From positions 1 through 37,008 of the forward strand of contig NZ_JABBJN010000057.1 in NCBI RefSeq assembly GCF_012928505.1: a stretch of DNA of 37,008 nucleotides, in the 5' to 3' direction. Below, piece after piece: positions 24,930 to 32,069 of the stretch (position 1 is the stretch's first letter; every line of letters starts with the position of its first letter). This stretch comes from Achromobacter sp. Bel. GTDB taxonomy: Bacteria > Pseudomonadota > Gammaproteobacteria > Burkholderiales > Burkholderiaceae_B. Made by a program: the position numbers and the translations under genes. The notes beneath the pieces were generated by a model. That model was not told where the DNA came from. It did not search any database and worked only from the letters and a program-made list of their open reading frames with translations.

Positions 24930-25817
24930 ATGCAGAAAATACCGGTTTCCGTGGTGGTCATGACGAAGAACGAGGAACGCAACATCACCAAGTGCCTGAA
25001 AGCGCTGGCGGAGTTCGACGAGGTGTTCGTGGTGGATTCCAATAGCACCGACGCCACCTGCGCGATGGCCACGGCGCTGGGCGCGCGTGTCTCGAACTTC
25101 GAGTGGAACGGCAAGTACCCCAAAAAGAAGCAGTGGTGCCTGGAACAGCTGCCGTTCTCGCACCCGGTCGTGCTGTACGTGGACGCCGACGAGGAAATGA
25201 CGCCCGGGCTGGCCGCCGAGATCCGCGAAACCCTGCCGCGCTTCGCCGCCGGCGCGGGCGGGGCCTTCGTGCCGTTCGATTACGTGTTCTGCGGAAAAAA
25301 GCTGGAACATGGCCACCGCGTCTACAAGCTGGCGTTGCTGGCGCGCGACCAGTCCCGGTTCCTGGACTATGACGACCTGGACGTGGCCCACATGTGGGAA
25401 GTCGAAGGCCACTACCAACCCCAGGTCAAGGGCGAGACCTTTGCGCTGCGCCAGCGTATGGTGCATAACGACCACGACTCGCTTTTCCACTATTTCGACA
25501 AGCACAACCGCTATTCGGACTGGGAAGCCAACCTGCGCACCAAGGGACTGATGAACGACCCGCGCGAAGCCAACGTGGGCGCGCGCGCACTGCTCAAGCG
25601 CATCTTCCAGGCCATGCCGTTCAAGGCGCCAATTTCCTTCCTGCATTCCTACGTCTTCCGCCTGGGCTTTCTGGACGGCAAGGCCGGCTACGACTACGCG
25701 GTGGCGCGCGCCATGTATTACTGGCAGATCCGCATCAAGACCGAAGAGCTCCAGAAGGCACGCCTGGCGCGTGCCGACGACACGCAGGCCGATGCCGTGG
25801 CGGGAGCCGCCAAATGA
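24930..25817 (+). CDS. Family 2 glycosyltransferase, WaaE/KdtX-like
   Basis: A 295-aa GT-A enzyme that begins VSVVVMTKNEERNITKCLKAL with FDEVFVVDSNSTDAT, and has the metal-binding YVDADEEM. The later HNDHDSLFHYFDKHNRYSDWEA and the C-terminal aromatic LHSYVFRLGFLDGKAGYDYAVARAMYYW are typical of the WaaE/KdtX-like LPS glycosyltransferase group. It adds a sugar to the growing unit; the donor is unknown. AGGAAAG precedes the start. Its stop overlaps the acetyltransferase start (ATGA), showing translational coupling. Confidence 0.88.
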   Translation: MQKIPVSVVVMTKNEERNITKCLKALAEFDEVFVVDSNSTDATCAMATALGARVSNFEWNGKYPKKKQWCLEQLPFSHPVVLYVDADEEMTPGLAAEIRETLPRFAAGAGGAFVPFDYVFCGKKLEHGHRVYKLALLARDQSRFLDYDDLDVAHMWEVEGHYQPQVKGETFALRQRMVHNDHDSLFHYFDKHNRYSDWEANLRTKGLMNDPREANVGARALLKRIFQAMPFKAPISFLHSYVFRLGFLDGKAGYDYAVARAMYYWQIRIKTEELQKARLARADDTQADAVAGAAK

Positions 25818-26374
25818 GCGCGCTGCAACAACTGGACCGCTTTGCACTGGCGCCTGGCCAACGCGGCCGCTCCGCATTGACGGTGCAGCTATGGTGGATG
25901 GTGCAAGGGACGGTGTTCCGATGGTCGCCGCAGGTAGCCTATGGATTCCGCCGCTGGCTGCTGCGCTGCTTCGGCGCGCAAGTGGGCCGCAAGGTGCTGA
26001 TCCGGCCGACCGCCACGGTGACCTATCCGTGGAAGGTCCAGATCGGCGACTACGCCTGGATCGGCGACGACGCCGTGATCTATAGCCTGGGGCCCATCCA
26101 CATCGGCGCCCACGCCGTGGTGTCGCAACGCAGCTACCTGTGCGCCGCCGACCATGACGCCGGCCAGCCGGATTTCCCCCTGCGCGAGCGCGCGGTCCGC
26201 GTCGAGGACGGCGCCTGGGTGGCGACAGACGTATTCGTCGGCCCCGGGGTGACCATCGGCCGCGAGGCCGTGGTGGGCGCGCGCAGTTCGGTGTTCCGTA
26301 ACATGCCCGCCGCGATGGTGTGCCACGGCAACCCTTGCCGGCCCGTCCGCCCCCGCCTGCCCACGCCGCCATGA
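25814..26374 (+). CDS. wcaF: Colanic-acid-type O-acetyltransferase
   Basis: A 186-aa hexapeptide-repeat (left-handed beta-helix) acetyltransferase close to WcaF of colanic acid clusters, judged by the WWMVQGTVFRWSPQVAYGFRR start and the run VLIRPTATVTYPWKVQIGDYAWIGDDAVIYSLGPIHIGAHAVVSQ, with SYLCAADHDAGQPDF and VATDVFVGPGVTIG after it. These enzymes acetylate a sugar of the repeat unit from acetyl-CoA. It overlaps genes on both sides by four bases. The same wcaF-wcaI pairing is known from colanic acid clusters, though the order there differs. Confidence 0.88.
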   Translation: MSALQQLDRFALAPGQRGRSALTVQLWWMVQGTVFRWSPQVAYGFRRWLLRCFGAQVGRKVLIRPTATVTYPWKVQIGDYAWIGDDAVIYSLGPIHIGAHAVVSQRSYLCAADHDAGQPDFPLRERAVRVEDGAWVATDVFVGPGVTIGREAVVGARSSVFRNMPAAMVCHGNPCRPVRPRLPTPP

Positions 26375-27642
26375 AGATACTGATCTACGGGATCAACTAC
26401 GCGCCGGAACTGACCGGCATCGGCAAGTACAGCGCCGAACTGGCCGAATGGCTGGCCGCGCACGGCCACGACGTCAGCGTTGTGACCGCCCCCCCGTATT
26501 ACCCGCAATGGCAGGTCCACGACGGCTATCGCGCAGGCCGCTATCGCAAGGAAACGCGGGCCGGCGTCACCGTGCGCCGCGCGCCCCTGTGGGTGCCCGC
26601 GCGCCCGGGCGGCGTGAAGCGCCTGATCCACCTGGCAAGCTTCGCCGTGTCCAGCGTACCGTCGCTGCTGCGGGCGGCCGCCAGCCGGCCGGACCTTATC
26701 CTGGTGGTGGAACCGGCCTTGTTTTGCGCACCCGCCGCCTGGCTGACCGCACGCCTGTGCGGCGCGCGCGCCTGGCTGCACATCCAGGACTACGAAGTCG
26801 ACGCGGCGTTCGAACTGGGTCTGCTCAAAGGCGCGGGATTGCGCGCGATGGTCAAGCGGGCCGAACGCTGGCTGATGCGCCGCTTCGACCGCGTATCTAC
26901 GATATCGAACCGCATGCTGGATCTGGCGCTGGCCAAGGGCGTCGCGCCCGAGCGCGCGGTGCTCCTGCCCAACTGGATCGATGTCAATGCCATCGCCCCG
27001 CGTGCGGACGGCGGCGACTACCGCGCCGAACTGGGCATCCCCGCCGACGCGATCGTCGCCCTGTACTCGGGCAACATGGGCGGAAAGCAGGGGCTGCAGA
27101 CGCTGGCCGACGTGGCGCGGCTGCTGGCCGACGACACGCGGGTTTGGTTCGTGTTCTGCGGCCAGGGACCGGAACGCGCGCCGCTGCAGGCGCGCTGCGA
27201 AGGCTTGCCGCGAGTACGTTTCCTGGACCTGCAACCGGCGGCCCGGCTGGGTGCGCTGCTGAACACGGCGGACATCCACCTGTTGCCGCAACGCGCCGGC
27301 GCGGCCGATCTCGTCATGCCGTCCAAGCTGACCGGCATGCTGGCCAGCGGCCGTCCCGTCGTCTGCGGCGCCGCGGCCGGCACGGAACTGGCCGCCGTCG
27401 TCGCGCATTGCGGACTGCTCGCCCCGCCCGAGGATGCCGACGCCATGGCCCAGGCCGTGCGCACGCTTAGCGACGATGCGCACGCTCGTGAAACCCTGGG
27501 CGCCTCGGCGCGCCACTACGCGCTGACCCATCTGCACGTGGATGCGGTACTGGCAGCGGCCGAACGCGCATTCGAGTCCGTGGTCGGCCCCAAGGCCAAG
27601 GCGGCATCCCTGAAAAGCCGCACGCGCGAAAGCGATACGTAG
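26371..27642 (+). CDS. wcaI: Colanic-acid-type family 4 glycosyltransferase
   Basis: A 423-aa GT-B enzyme of the WcaI type (E. coli WcaI 407). MKILIYGINYAPELTGIGKYSAELAEWL and VVTAPPYYPQWQV at the N-terminus and the donor-side VALYSGNMGGKQGLQTLADVA and LPQRAGAADLVMPSKLTGMLASGRPVV follow that family well. Known WcaI proteins act in colanic acid repeat assembly, possibly as a fucosyltransferase, but this is not certain. ATG 26371 overlaps the wcaF stop as ATGA; the frame extends further upstream to 26320 only through wcaF coding sequence. It is the last gene of the operon, and its stop lies in the first base pairs of the terminator stem. Confidence 0.9.
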   Translation: MKILIYGINYAPELTGIGKYSAELAEWLAAHGHDVSVVTAPPYYPQWQVHDGYRAGRYRKETRAGVTVRRAPLWVPARPGGVKRLIHLASFAVSSVPSLLRAAASRPDLILVVEPALFCAPAAWLTARLCGARAWLHIQDYEVDAAFELGLLKGAGLRAMVKRAERWLMRRFDRVSTISNRMLDLALAKGVAPERAVLLPNWIDVNAIAPRADGGDYRAELGIPADAIVALYSGNMGGKQGLQTLADVARLLADDTRVWFVFCGQGPERAPLQARCEGLPRVRFLDLQPAARLGALLNTADIHLLPQRAGAADLVMPSKLTGMLASGRPVVCGAAAGTELAAVVAHCGLLAPPEDADAMAQAVRTLSDDAHARETLGASARHYALTHLHVDAVLAAAERAFESVVGPKAKAASLKSRTRESDT

Positions 27643-27681
27643 GACGGATGAAGCGCGAGCGTTCTCGCGCTTCATCCGTCC
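27642..27681 (+). terminator. 18-bp perfect hairpin at the end of the exopolysaccharide operon
   Basis: Bases 27642-27659 are the exact complement of 27664-27681, closed by CGTT. The stem starts on the last base of the wcaI stop codon. No T run follows, so termination may depend on the strength of the stem or it may protect the 3' end. It lies between converging genes and could serve both strands. Confidence 0.75.
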
Positions 27682-27710
27682 GACTGCCCCTCGCCATGAA
27701 ACGCGAGACC

Positions 27711-27742
27711 GGGGCTCTGGCTCGGGAAGACGAGCCCGCCCC
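27711..27742 (-). terminator. Hairpin after the first LuxR-type gene
   Basis: GGGGC (27711-27715) pairs with GCCCC (27738-27742) and GGCTCG (27719-27724) with CGAGCC (27731-27736) around a 6-base loop, with a small internal mismatch. It lies nine bases past the stop of the minus-strand regulator. Confidence 0.5.
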
Positions 27743-27750
27743 TATTCCCA

Positions 27751-28413
27751 TCAATTGCTGTCCGTCTTGCCCTGCGCCAGGGTGCCGGCGCTTCTGACCA
27801 ACCCCATCTGCACCGCGATGTACGCCGCCTCGGCCTGATTGCGCGCGTTCAGCTTCCAGTACAGCGTGCGCGCGTGGCTCTTCACCGTCGCGACCGATAT
27901 GCCGACCTGCTGGCCGATCTCGCGCATCGTCTTGCCTTGCACCAGCAGCTGCAGAATTTCTTCCTGCCGCTGCGTCAGTTCGCGCAGTTCCTGCGCCGGC
28001 GCGTGCGACAGGTTCTGCGGCCGGCCGGCCGGTTGGGGATAGCACTCGCCGCCTGCCGTCACCAGGCTGACCGCCGCCGCCAACGCGTCGGGGCTGGATG
28101 CCTTGGGCAGATAACCCGCGACGCCGCTGCGCGCGCAGACGCCCATCACGGACTGATCCAGCGCGGAATACAGCACCAGCACAAGGCGCGGCATGAAAAA
28201 GGCCATTGCCTGGGAGATAAGCCCGATGTCCTGCTCGGCCATGCCGCTGCAACCGATGACCAGCAATTCCACTGGGCGGTTGATCGAACTGGACATGTTG
28301 AGCAGGTGAGCTGGCGAGATGGCCAGAATGTCGTCGGCGTTCCGGACACGTTCCAGCACATGCTGAATTGCGACGCGAAGCAGAGCGTAGTCTTCGATCA
28401 GTACGGTTGTCAT
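27751..28413 (-). CDS. LuxR/NarL-type regulator with Asp-less receiver (1)
   Basis: A 220-aa protein with a receiver-like domain (1 to about 120) and a LuxR-type helix-turn-helix (about 145-203: LTQRQEEILQLLVQGKTMREIGQQ then VGISVATVKSHARTLYWKL). The receiver keeps the acidic ED (7-8), S83 and K104 but has Gly54 (ELLVIGC) where response regulators have the phospho-accepting Asp, so ordinary phosphotransfer should not work. A second regulator of the same layout lies 356 bases upstream. ATG 28413 begins the receiver; ATG 28437 is an in-frame alternative, and no good ribosome site favours either. It ends convergently with the exopolysaccharide operon, which suggests but does not prove that it controls it. 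Confidence 0.85.
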   Translation of the reverse strand: MTTVLIEDYALLRVAIQHVLERVRNADDILAISPAHLLNMSSSINRPVELLVIGCSGMAEQDIGLISQAMAFFMPRLVLVLYSALDQSVMGVCARSGVAGYLPKASSPDALAAAVSLVTAGGECYPQPAGRPQNLSHAPAQELRELTQRQEEILQLLVQGKTMREIGQQVGISVATVKSHARTLYWKLNARNQAEAAYIAVQMGLVRSAGTLAQGKTDSN

Positions 28414-28711
28414 CCCGGGAGGAACCTTGTGACGCATGGCCCATACACGGTTCCCGCGACATCGGCGCATCACCTTGCCCAGGCAGGTTCTGGTGGTGCG
28501 CCGGCATGACGGGAATCTCGTCCGCGCTATTGGATCGCGATCGCGAGGCGTTGTAATTCGCGCTCTCAACCCATGCTTGCGGACACAACCCATGCTATCA
28601 GCGGCTACGTCCGCTGAATCTCGTTCAGGAGGATGATTGGTGGTGGAAAGGCGTGCTGCGGCGCACGCCGGGCCCTGCTGTGTATGCCTTAGCCAGGATG
28701 GCTATGAAGAC
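28414..28711. promoter_or_regulatory. Intergenic region between the two regulators, with a direct repeat
   Basis: No gene is convincing here. It contains the exact direct repeat CAACCCATGCT at 28567-28577 and 28586-28596, 19 bp start to start, about 155-185 bases upstream of the first regulator; the palindrome GATCGCGATC (28534-28543); and a GGCGTGC/GCACGCC hairpin (28650-28669). The direct repeat is a candidate operator. A perfect AGGAGG at 28627-28632 stands before a short frame judged not to be a gene. Confidence 0.4.
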
Positions 28712-28750
28712 CCCGGCAGCAACGGAACCTGCGCGTTCCAGGCTGCCGGG
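28712..28750 (-). terminator. Compound hairpin after the second LuxR-type gene
   Basis: CCCGGCAGC (28712-28720) pairs with GCTGCCGGG (28742-28750); inside, GGAAC (28724-28728) pairs with GTTCC (28735-28739). It sits 19 bases beyond the stop of the minus-strand regulator. No T run follows on that strand. Confidence 0.6.
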
Positions 28751-28769
28751 CAGGCAACGCAAGCCGCTG

Positions 28770-29519
28770 CTACCCTAGTTTGCGCCCATAGCTCTGCCCG
28801 GCGTCCGTCTCCCTGCCATTGGGTTCATGCCATTCCAAGGTCGCCCCGCGCTGCAGCGCCGCGTAGACGGCTTCTCCCTTGTTCTTGACATGCAGGCGCT
28901 GGTAAAGCGTACACGCATGCGTCTTGGCAGTGGCGACCGAGATATTGAGCATCCGGCTGACCGTCTTGATCGGATAGCCCCTGGCCAGCAACACCAGGAC
29001 CTCGTACTGACGCGGCGTGATCTGAAGCAACTGCGCACCGGCGCTGACCGGCATCGTGCCCTTTCCGGATGCGTCGTCAGCATCGCGGGACGGCAAGGCG
29101 CAGACCGTAGCCGCAGGCGCTTGCATTGCCTGCTCGCTGGGAAAACACTGCCCACCCGCCATGACCAGGCGTATCGCGGCTTCCAGGATTTCGACCGAAG
29201 CAGTCTTCATCAGGCAGCCATACACGCTTGCGCCCGGCAAGCCCTGCACCGGCATGGGCAACGGCATCACGTCCGTCAGAAGCAGAATCCGCTTGGGGGT
29301 GAGCACACGCTGGATCTCGTGCAATGCGCTCCATGCCTCGTCGGTATCCACCGGCAACCCGTAGATCAGAAGATCGGCGCCCGCGTGCGCGCCGTCGGCC
29401 TTGGACAAATCCGCCAGGCCCATCCCCTCGATTTCCCACACATCGTCCAACTTGCTAAGTATCTGCCACAACCCCAACCGCAATAGCGGATGAGCTTCAA
29501 TCAGGACCATCTTGGCCAT
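28770..29519 (-). CDS. LuxR/NarL-type regulator with Asp-less receiver (2)
   Basis: A 249-aa protein: receiver-like domain (1 to about 125) and LuxR-type helix-turn-helix (about 165-222: ITPRQYEVLVLLARGYPIKT then VSRMLNISVATAKTHACTL). As in its neighbour the phospho-acceptor position is Gly54 (DLLIYGLP); the upstream acidic pair is reduced to E8-A9, while T82 and K105 remain. A linker of about 40 residues separates the domains, and the C-terminus carries a 25-residue polar tail. ATG 29519 has a strong GGAGG site seven bases away (frame open to 29612). Same strand as regulator 1 but with its own terminator, so probably a separate transcript. Confidence 0.85.
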   Translation of the reverse strand: MAKMVLIEAHPLLRLGLWQILSKLDDVWEIEGMGLADLSKADGAHAGADLLIYGLPVDTDEAWSALHEIQRVLTPKRILLLTDVMPLPMPVQGLPGASVYGCLMKTASVEILEAAIRLVMAGGQCFPSEQAMQAPAATVCALPSRDADDASGKGTMPVSAGAQLLQITPRQYEVLVLLARGYPIKTVSRMLNISVATAKTHACTLYQRLHVKNKGEAVYAALQRGATLEWHEPNGRETDAGQSYGRKLG

Positions 29520-29921
29520 GGTGTCCTCCCGGTTCTTGACGGGCCTAGAAGGGATCTTCGCTGTGCTGAAGACTATTTTTTTTCCAACCCTGCGGTGGGT
29601 GGTCCGCACCATCCCGGAATATCTAATGAAGCTGGACCGGGGCGTTTGGGCTGGGCAACTTTGGTAGCCAACATAACGGATGGCATGAACCCATCTTATG
29701 GTTCGAAACTGCCAAAATCAAGACGTTTCAGGGCGATATAATCCGATAAAAACAGAAATCAATCGTTAGCCTTAATCACTCTCGTAAATAGGGATGAGAT
29801 GACCGTCTCCCCACAATTACCGCTAGGGTTTTCACCAGGATTCCAGGGCATCCCAGGGCGGTGACCTTCATCCCTCCCCTTGCGGAGGCGCAATAGGGAC
29901 GGGGATGAGGGCACACACGGC
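29520..29921. other. AT-richer intergenic region with structured segment
   Basis: About 560 bases separate this regulator from the next gene; no coding frame is convincing. The part around 29690-29810 is clearly AT-richer than the genome. A perfect -10-like TATAAT lies at 29737-29742 on the plus strand without a good -35. TTGG/CCAA (29661-29671) and GATGG/CCATC (29679-29695) are small dyads. A long imperfect hairpin spans 29869-29907: CATCCC with GGGATG, CCC with GGG, and TTGCG with CGCAA around GAGG. It could be the end of a transcript or part of a small RNA; nothing decides this. Confidence 0.35.
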
Positions 29922-29959
29922 AAAAAAAAAGCCACGCCGGGGCAGACCCCCGACGTGGC
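29922..29959 (-). terminator. Classic intrinsic terminator
   Basis: On the minus strand a 12-bp stem (29959-29948 with 29942-29931, one G-U pair, loop of five) is followed directly by nine U (29930-29922). This is the clearest rho-independent terminator in the window. It lies 121 bases after the stop of the minus-strand gene at 30081 and most likely ends its transcript. The space 29960-30080 between them is AT-rich; it contains a lone TTGACA on the minus strand (30036-30031) with no matching -10. Confidence 0.9.
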
Positions 29960-30080
29960 ACGGACGACCGGTGTTGGCTGAAAATGCTATCGATATGTAT
30001 CAACGGACACAGGCTGCCCGTGCAAACATCTGTCAATCGAAATATAGGTAACATTTTTATTTTTGTGCCGGATGCGTCAT

Positions 30081-31682
30081 TTACTCCATATAGGCGAAAT
30101 CAAATACCGTATGCCCCCCCTGGTGATGCCAATGGTGCATTGAAGCATGACGCTTCCTCAAAAAGTCCGCGTAGTGGATTTCGCCATCCGTTTCGACGTA
30201 AGTGGTCGGAGACAGCTCCTCGATCCGGTTCAGCGAAACGCCTTTTCCGTAGTGGCAGAAGCCTTGGTACTGCGCGCAACGGATGACGTCTCCGCTAGGC
30301 GATACAACGATTCCCGCGTTGCGGGCCCGCATCGGGTTGCGCACGATCGGGTTGCAGGCGTGCGGCGTCCAGGCGGTGGAGCGCGGCGAGTCCGAAAAGA
30401 ACGCGAACAGCTCGTCGCAATGGCTCTGACCATCCGTTCGGTCAATATTGGTTAATAACCACCAGTATTCTCCGTGTTTAAAAATAATGGTATCCACGGC
30501 GGATATATTGGTCATCAGCGTGACGTCAAGTTCCCATTTAAGCGGAAATTCCGTGCACTTCCATAATTCAATACTACGATTCCCGCACGTTTCCGGAACC
30601 ATATACGTCACACCGTCGTGTTCGAAAATATATGGAAAAGACAGGTGATACGGCAGGTTCAGGGCAGTGCCTAGCAGCCGGAAAGCCCCGTCGGAGTAGG
30701 TCGCGACCGAAATCGTACCCTTCCGGGAAGAGAAATCGTAATCCTCAAAAAATATATATGGCTTTTTATCGTGGGTATATACAAAAGGGTCGGCGAAAAA
30801 TCGGCCCTTCGGGGGTTGCAGCACCATCGCTTCGGATATCACCGCCTGTTGCCGAGACGACGGGAACATGCCGATCCGCCATCGGACATTGCGTTTCATG
30901 ATGCGCCGCACAATCAAATCAGATATTAACCACGCCTGGCGCGCGATATAAGCCGCGCTATTCCACTCCATGGGGTCTGGCCGGCGAGGCCCGCTCATGA
31001 TCTGCATTTCGGGCGTCGCCAAGGCTTGCCTGGCACGGGCCAGCGCCTGCAGGGCATCGTAGATCATGAAATTTCCCAGGCTGAAAGCACGCGCCTGATT
31101 CTTCAGCCAGAACACCTCGGTGTTGAAACTGCGCTGGTCCAGGAGTTCATCCTGATCCGCTTGCGGACCGACGCGCCAGAGTTTCACCGTGGTGTGATCC
31201 TCGCGCTGATAAACCTCCCAAAAACCGGCATATCGACTGGTCGACACCGCGATATCGGAATAGCTCAACTGCCAGACGCCCAGGCGCGCCCACCCCATCA
31301 TTTGCGTGCGTGTCGCCAGCGATGCGCCCAGCGTGATCACCAGGTCCAGCCCCAGCGCGGCAACCACGTCCTCGCCGTGCGCCTCGGCTTCCGGCACCAG
31401 CGGCAGCACCGGCACGCCAGGCGGCATGCTCTGCCGCATGTCACGGCAGTTCGCCAGCATCTGGCGCTGCTTGACCGGCAGCAGGCGGGCCTCGAAGCGC
31501 GACAACGTGCCGAACAAGGCCTTCACCCCCAGGCGCGGCGCCTTGCCCGTGCCTTCGGGGGATATCACCAGCAAAGCGGACATATCGAAATCCTGACTAT
31601 GGATCAGCCACTCCGCCATCTCATGCATCCAGCCGGGTTGCTCATACCCGTCAACCAGCAGTCCCACTCTGTAGGTTTTCAT
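30081..31682 (-). CDS. Two-domain protein with GINT1_N-like C-terminal half
   Basis: A 533-aa protein. Residues 1 to about 240 form an alpha/beta domain starting MKTYRVGLLVDGYEQPGWMHEMAEWLI that resembles the N-terminal part of formyltransferase-like proteins (LDLVITLGASL), with no clear catalytic motif. Residues about 285-533 resemble the five-bladed beta-propeller domain first named in plant glucosamine inositolphosphorylceramide transferase (GINT1_N): RFFADPFVYTHDKKPYIFFEDYDF, GTISVATYSDG, YHLSFPYIFEHDGVTYMVPET and a His-rich end. Such proteins occur near bacterial surface-sugar loci, so a role in sugar transfer or modification is plausible but not shown. ATG 31682 is preferred over the open frame to 31820. 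The propeller half is much AT-richer than the first half. It has its own terminator. Confidence 0.7.
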   Translation of the reverse strand: MKTYRVGLLVDGYEQPGWMHEMAEWLIHSQDFDMSALLVISPEGTGKAPRLGVKALFGTLSRFEARLLPVKQRQMLANCRDMRQSMPPGVPVLPLVPEAEAHGEDVVAALGLDLVITLGASLATRTQMMGWARLGVWQLSYSDIAVSTSRYAGFWEVYQREDHTTVKLWRVGPQADQDELLDQRSFNTEVFWLKNQARAFSLGNFMIYDALQALARARQALATPEMQIMSGPRRPDPMEWNSAAYIARQAWLISDLIVRRIMKRNVRWRIGMFPSSRQQAVISEAMVLQPPKGRFFADPFVYTHDKKPYIFFEDYDFSSRKGTISVATYSDGAFRLLGTALNLPYHLSFPYIFEHDGVTYMVPETCGNRSIELWKCTEFPLKWELDVTLMTNISAVDTIIFKHGEYWWLLTNIDRTDGQSHCDELFAFFSDSPRSTAWTPHACNPIVRNPMRARNAGIVVSPSGDVIRCAQYQGFCHYGKGVSLNRIEELSPTTYVETDGEIHYADFLRKRHASMHHWHHQGGHTVFDFAYME

Positions 31683-32042
31683 TTGTCCTGCTCCTGTGTC
31701 AGGGCGCACGGGTGGCCGCAGCGGTCTGGCAAACGGGCCCGCATCACGTATCGCCGGTGCGACGCGTTGAAGTCCTCGCGCTGATACTGCGGCGTTTTGG
31801 ACGCGCCTTCCAGACCACATTCATCCTAGGCCGGCCGTCCGAGGCCGAACGGCTCAGCCCCCCGCCGACGACCGATGGGCGCGTCCTCCAACGGCGCGAC
31901 CCGTCTCATCCATCTGGTCTAGCTGACCCGGTACCTTCATACCTGAAGGGTTCAGTCCGACCGGTGCAGAAAAGCCATCACGGGTAAACCCTATTGGGGA
32001 TTGCCGAGGCTCGCTTATCGCACTTGCCTACCGCATAATGTT
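31683..32042. promoter_or_regulatory. Divergent region between the GINT1_N-like gene and the TetR regulator
   Basis: No gene is seen. Two overlapping dyads lie at 31934-31955: CCTTCA-TACC-TGAAGG and CTGAA-GGG-TTCAG. CATAAT at 32034-32039 is a likely -10 for the regulator, with no good -35. The minus-strand gene has AGGAGCAGGA just before its start. Confidence 0.4.
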
Positions 32043-32060
32043 TTTAAACGAACGTTTGAA
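32043..32060. promoter_or_regulatory. PsrA-type operator at the TetR promoter
   Basis: TTTAAACG-AA-CGTTTGAA is an inverted repeat with 8-base arms and one mismatch; its core AAACG/CGTTT is perfect. It fits the published Pseudomonas PsrA motif (G/C)AAAC-N2-4-GTTT(G/C) apart from the first base. It begins four bases after the -10-like CATAAT and ends nine bases before the start codon, so a bound repressor would cover the transcription start: autoregulation. Confidence 0.65.
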
Positions 32061-32069
32061 TTCAACCTT

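Noticed and set aside
27642..27681. Perfect 18-bp inverted repeat considered as an insertion-sequence end or attachment site
   Set aside because: There is no second copy in the window, no transposase or integrase, and its position at a stop codon between convergent genes fits a terminator.
28637..28888. Short plus-strand frame with a perfect AGGAGG (28627-28632) in front
   Set aside because: The translation is Cys/Pro/Arg-rich without pattern, it runs through two hairpins and antisense into the second regulator, and would need TTG or GTG as start.
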